A stretch of DNA of 64,000 nt from Actinospica robiniae DSM 44927. Lineage in GTDB: Bacteria; Actinomycetota; Actinomycetes; Streptomycetales; Catenulisporaceae. Below the pieces are notes generated by a model. It searched no databases. It saw only the letters and a list, made by a program, of their open reading frames with translations, and had not been told where the DNA came from. Of the stretch, positions 61,665-64,000 are shown piece by piece (the stretch's first letter is position 1; each line of letters begins with the position of its first letter). The position numbers were made by a program, and so were the translations under genes. The stretch covers positions 3,221,372 to 3,285,371 of the forward strand of contig NZ_KI632511.1 in the NCBI RefSeq assembly GCF_000504285.1, in the 5' to 3' direction.

Positions 61665-64000
61665 CCGCACTGCGGGAGCTGCGGACCCGGCACTGGGCCC
61701 TGGCGGCGCTGGCGGCCGCGGTGGCGGTCGCCGCGGGGTTGGCCGCACTGTTCGCCACCGCTTGGGGCACGGGGTTGTCGGAGGGGGCGCAGCGCGACCT
61801 GCGTGCCTCGTCGGCGGACGCTGTCGTGATCTCCCGGCCGGCTCAGGATTTCGCCGACAACGCCGCCAGCGCTCAACGCGTTCGGGATGCTGTGGCGCAT
61901 GCGGGTTCCGCGTTGTGGCACGTCGACGCGCTCACCGTGTCAGAGATTTTCGATCTTCCATCCGAGAGCAACGACGCTTCGACCGAGCAGACCTACGCGG
62001 TCTCGTCGGCTGCGGTGCGGCCGCACGCCATTCTGACTGCAGGCACGTGGCCGATCTTCGTTCCCGGCAAGGCGATCGGCGTGGCGGTGCCGGAATCAGC
62101 CCTCGAAGCCATGGACCTGCGCGTCGGCGCCAGCGTGAGCCTGACCGATCCGAATTCCCACTCCAGCGTCGCCTTCGTGGTGACCGGCTCCTTCCGGTAT
62201 GCCGACGACGATCCGGGTGCTCTGACGTGGAACCAGATCGGCATGTCGGGTGTGGAGCCGAGCGGCCCCACGACCTACTTCGGTCCGCTGGTCGCCAATC
62301 CTGCGGCCTTCGCGGCCGGTGCCCTCAGTACCGCGAGTGGCACGTGGGTGCTCACTCCCGCAACGGGAGATCAGGACTCGGCGACGCTCGCGGCGCAGGC
62401 CAGCGCTCTTCTACACTCCGCGGATTTGGCGCCGCAGAACGGATTCACGGTCTCCTCGGGCCTACCCGGGCTCGTCGCCGGCATCGCGGCGCGGACAGCT
62501 GCGGGCCGGGCTCAACTCCTGGCGGGCGCGATCCTGCTCGGGGTGTTGGCGGGGGTCGCGCTCGCGGCCGCGGCAGGGAGCCTGGTCGCACGGAGCAGAG
62601 TCCAGGCCGCGCTGCTGTGTTCGCGCGGGGCGCCGCGGCGAACCCTCGTCTCCTTCTACGTGGTGGACGTCGCGATCGTCTTCCTGTTCGCCGTGGGTGG
62701 AGTGCTGACGCAGTCGGAGTTGTGGGGCGAGGACTTCGGGCGCGCGATTCCGAGCGTAGCTTGGGTATCAGGGCTCGCGGTCGCACTGGTGGCCTCGCTG
62801 TTGCTCTGCGGCCGCGCGGCCCGGACCGCCGAGCCCGCGGACGTCGCCATCGCCTCCGGCCGGCAGTCTTCGGTCCCCGGAATCATCCGCGCGGGCGGCG
62901 ACATCGCGTTGATCGCCCTTGCGGGCGTGGCAGTGTGGCAGGCCGGTGAGGTCGGGCTCTCCACCCGCGCGGCGAACGGGAGCGGCGCCACCCCGGTGCT
63001 GATCGTCGCCGCCGCGCCTGCTCTGGCCGTCGCCGCCGGTGCCGCGCTGTGCGGACGGCTGGTGGGCGGCGGCGCCCGGGTCGCGGAGTTCGTCGCCCGC
63101 CGGGTCCGCAGCGCACCGGTGCGGCTGGCGACCTGGGAACTGGCGCGCACACCTCTGCGGTACTTCGTTCCGGCGTTGCTGTGCGTCGCGTCGGTCGCCG
63201 GCTGCGGATCCTTGGCCGCGCAGCATGCCAGCCGACTCCGATCCGCGCACGACCAAGCCGCGTTCGTCAATGGCGCGCAGGTCGCGGTCGCGCTGCGCCA
63301 GACCCTGCCGCCTGGTGAGGTGGCCTCGGTCGCTTCCGCTCCCGGAGTCATCGCCGCCACTCCCGTCGACGAGATCGACATCGGGACCGGCACGCTCGTG
63401 GCGCTCGACGCGGCGAACGCCGCTTCGACGGTCGCGCTCCGTGCCGATCTGGTGGACGGGTCCGCGGCGAAGCTGTGGGCTGGGCTGACACCGAGCAGTT
63501 CACAGCATCCTGTGATGTCCGGTATCTCCGTGCCAGGACGGCCGGTCGCGCTCGGCCTCACCGGCACGCTGACCGCGACCGGCCACGCTTCCAACATCAG
63601 GGGGGATACGGTCTCCGTGGCTCTGACCATCCAAGACGCGGTCGGCCTGACGTATTCGATCCCTGTCGGGCAACTCGCACCCGACGAGGCCGAGCACGCC
63701 CTGAGCGCACAGATCGCACCCGATGCCAAAGCCGACTATCCGTTGCGCATCATCGGCGTCACGCTCGGAACCGCCGACAAGGCCTACAAACTCGCCATCT
63801 CCGGGTTGACCGAGCAGGTCGCGGGAGGCGGCGGCACCATCTCGTTCCCAGGCGCGGCGGCCATGGCCAAGTGGACCCGGCACAACCAGTCGACCGACGT
63901 CATGCTGGCGCCGGCGGCCGGACCCGGGCTCGTGGTTCCTGCCCTGGCCACGGATGACTACCTCAGCGCCAACGGCGTGCACATCGGGTCGACGGTCCAG
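61661..64000 (+). CDS. FtsX-type ABC transporter permease, 5' part (runs off the window)
   Basis: 780 codons are open to the window end without a stop. The N-terminal helix ALAALAAAVAVAAGLAALFA is followed by an extracellular domain of about 270 residues, then helices LLAGAILLGVLAGVALAAAA, VVDVAIVFLFAVGGVL and AWVSGLAVALVASLLLCG, and a second FtsX group with RYFVPALLCVASVAGC. The layout matches large actinobacterial FtsX-like permeases that work with LolD-type ATPases. The ATPase gene is presumably beyond 64000. The start ATG 61661 has no ribosome site of its own but overlaps the leader ORF. It is not closely similar to the permease at 44744. Confidence 0.85.
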   Translation, partial: MTALRELRTRHWALAALAAAVAVAAGLAALFATAWGTGLSEGAQRDLRASSADAVVISRPAQDFADNAASAQRVRDAVAHAGSALWHVDALTVSEIFDLPSESNDASTEQTYAVSSAAVRPHAILTAGTWPIFVPGKAIGVAVPESALEAMDLRVGASVSLTDPNSHSSVAFVVTGSFRYADDDPGALTWNQIGMSGVEPSGPTTYFGPLVANPAAFAAGALSTASGTWVLTPATGDQDSATLAAQASALLHSADLAPQNGFTVSSGLPGLVAGIAARTAAGRAQLLAGAILLGVLAGVALAAAAGSLVARSRVQAALLCSRGAPRRTLVSFYVVDVAIVFLFAVGGVLTQSELWGEDFGRAIPSVAWVSGLAVALVASLLLCGRAARTAEPADVAIASGRQSSVPGIIRAGGDIALIALAGVAVWQAGEVGLSTRAANGSGATPVLIVAAAPALAVAAGAALCGRLVGGGARVAEFVARRVRSAPVRLATWELARTPLRYFVPALLCVASVAGCGSLAAQHASRLRSAHDQAAFVNGAQVAVALRQTLPPGEVASVASAPGVIAATPVDEIDIGTGTLVALDAANAASTVALRADLVDGSAAKLWAGLTPSSSQHPVMSGISVPGRPVALGLTGTLTATGHASNIRGDTVSVALTIQDAVGLTYSIPVGQLAPDEAEHALSAQIAPDAKADYPLRIIGVTLGTADKAYKLAISGLTEQVAGGGGTISFPGAAAMAKWTRHNQSTDVMLAPAAGPGLVVPALATDDYLSANGVHIGSTVQ

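Noticed and set aside
1-64000. tRNA or rRNA genes
   Set aside because: No cloverleaf with a TTCRANNC-type T-loop or rRNA-like block was noticed on either strand when reading the sequence by eye.

Overview
The window is very GC-rich, with strong G/C third-position bias, GTG starts, AAGGAG-type ribosome sites, two TTA codons in a SARP regulator, Tat and lipoprotein exports, and several secreted glycosidases carrying ricin-type lectin modules. It fits a filamentous soil actinobacterium (Streptomyces- or Catenulispora-like). The exact genus cannot be decided from the sequence alone.

Layout. 1-1.5 kb: end of an arylamine N-acetyltransferase, convergent with a DUF574 methyltransferase. 1.8-10.8 kb: a sugar-uptake and glycosidase regulon (GH2, CUT1 importer without ATPase, secreted sialidase-fold enzyme, LacI regulator) tied together by copies of the palindrome TGCAACGTTGCA. 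10.9-12.1 kb: divergent TetR / SnoaL-like pair with its own palindromes. 12.3-14.9 kb: a DUF222-HNH gene enclosed by 344-bp inverted repeats, probably a mobile element. 15.2-19.7 kb: secreted GH27 and an SF2 helicase. 19.7-26.6 kb: a second CUT1 importer, LacI regulator and GH3 enzyme. 26.8-29.9 kb: MFS exporter and a Tat-exported FAD oxidase. 30.2-34.2 kb: a nitrate reductase fused to a CysJ-like diflavin reductase. 34.4-39.6 kb: cold-shock protein, then a hydroxyquinol-type aromatic catabolic operon with an AraC regulator. 39.9-44.3 kb: small proteins, an MTHFR-like protein, a DasR-like GntR regulator and a ROK repressor.

44.7-53.2 kb is the most unusual part. It holds an FtsX-type permease, a perfect DasR box (dre), a SARP activator with two TTA codons, an ABC ATPase, a second dre-like site, and a 70-residue precursor whose predicted mature part has six cysteines. 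The precursor is followed by a tightly coupled MauE-TlpA-ABC exporter-S26 signal peptidase set. I read this as a biosynthesis, oxidative folding, export and cleavage system for a disulfide-rich secreted peptide, probably under GlcNAc/DasR and bldA-type control.

53.2-56.6 kb is a decayed mobile-element zone: a ricin-lectin remnant and a second pair of long inverted arms related to those at 12-15 kb, one of them interrupted by an IS4-family insertion with a 10-bp target duplication. 56.7-64 kb: a very large secreted GH3 enzyme (two CBM6-like modules, a discoidin module, GH3, an Ig-like end), a STAS protein, and an FtsX-type permease that runs off the window. The permease is preceded by a LacI-type operator and a 17-codon leader ORF with adjacent Cys codons.
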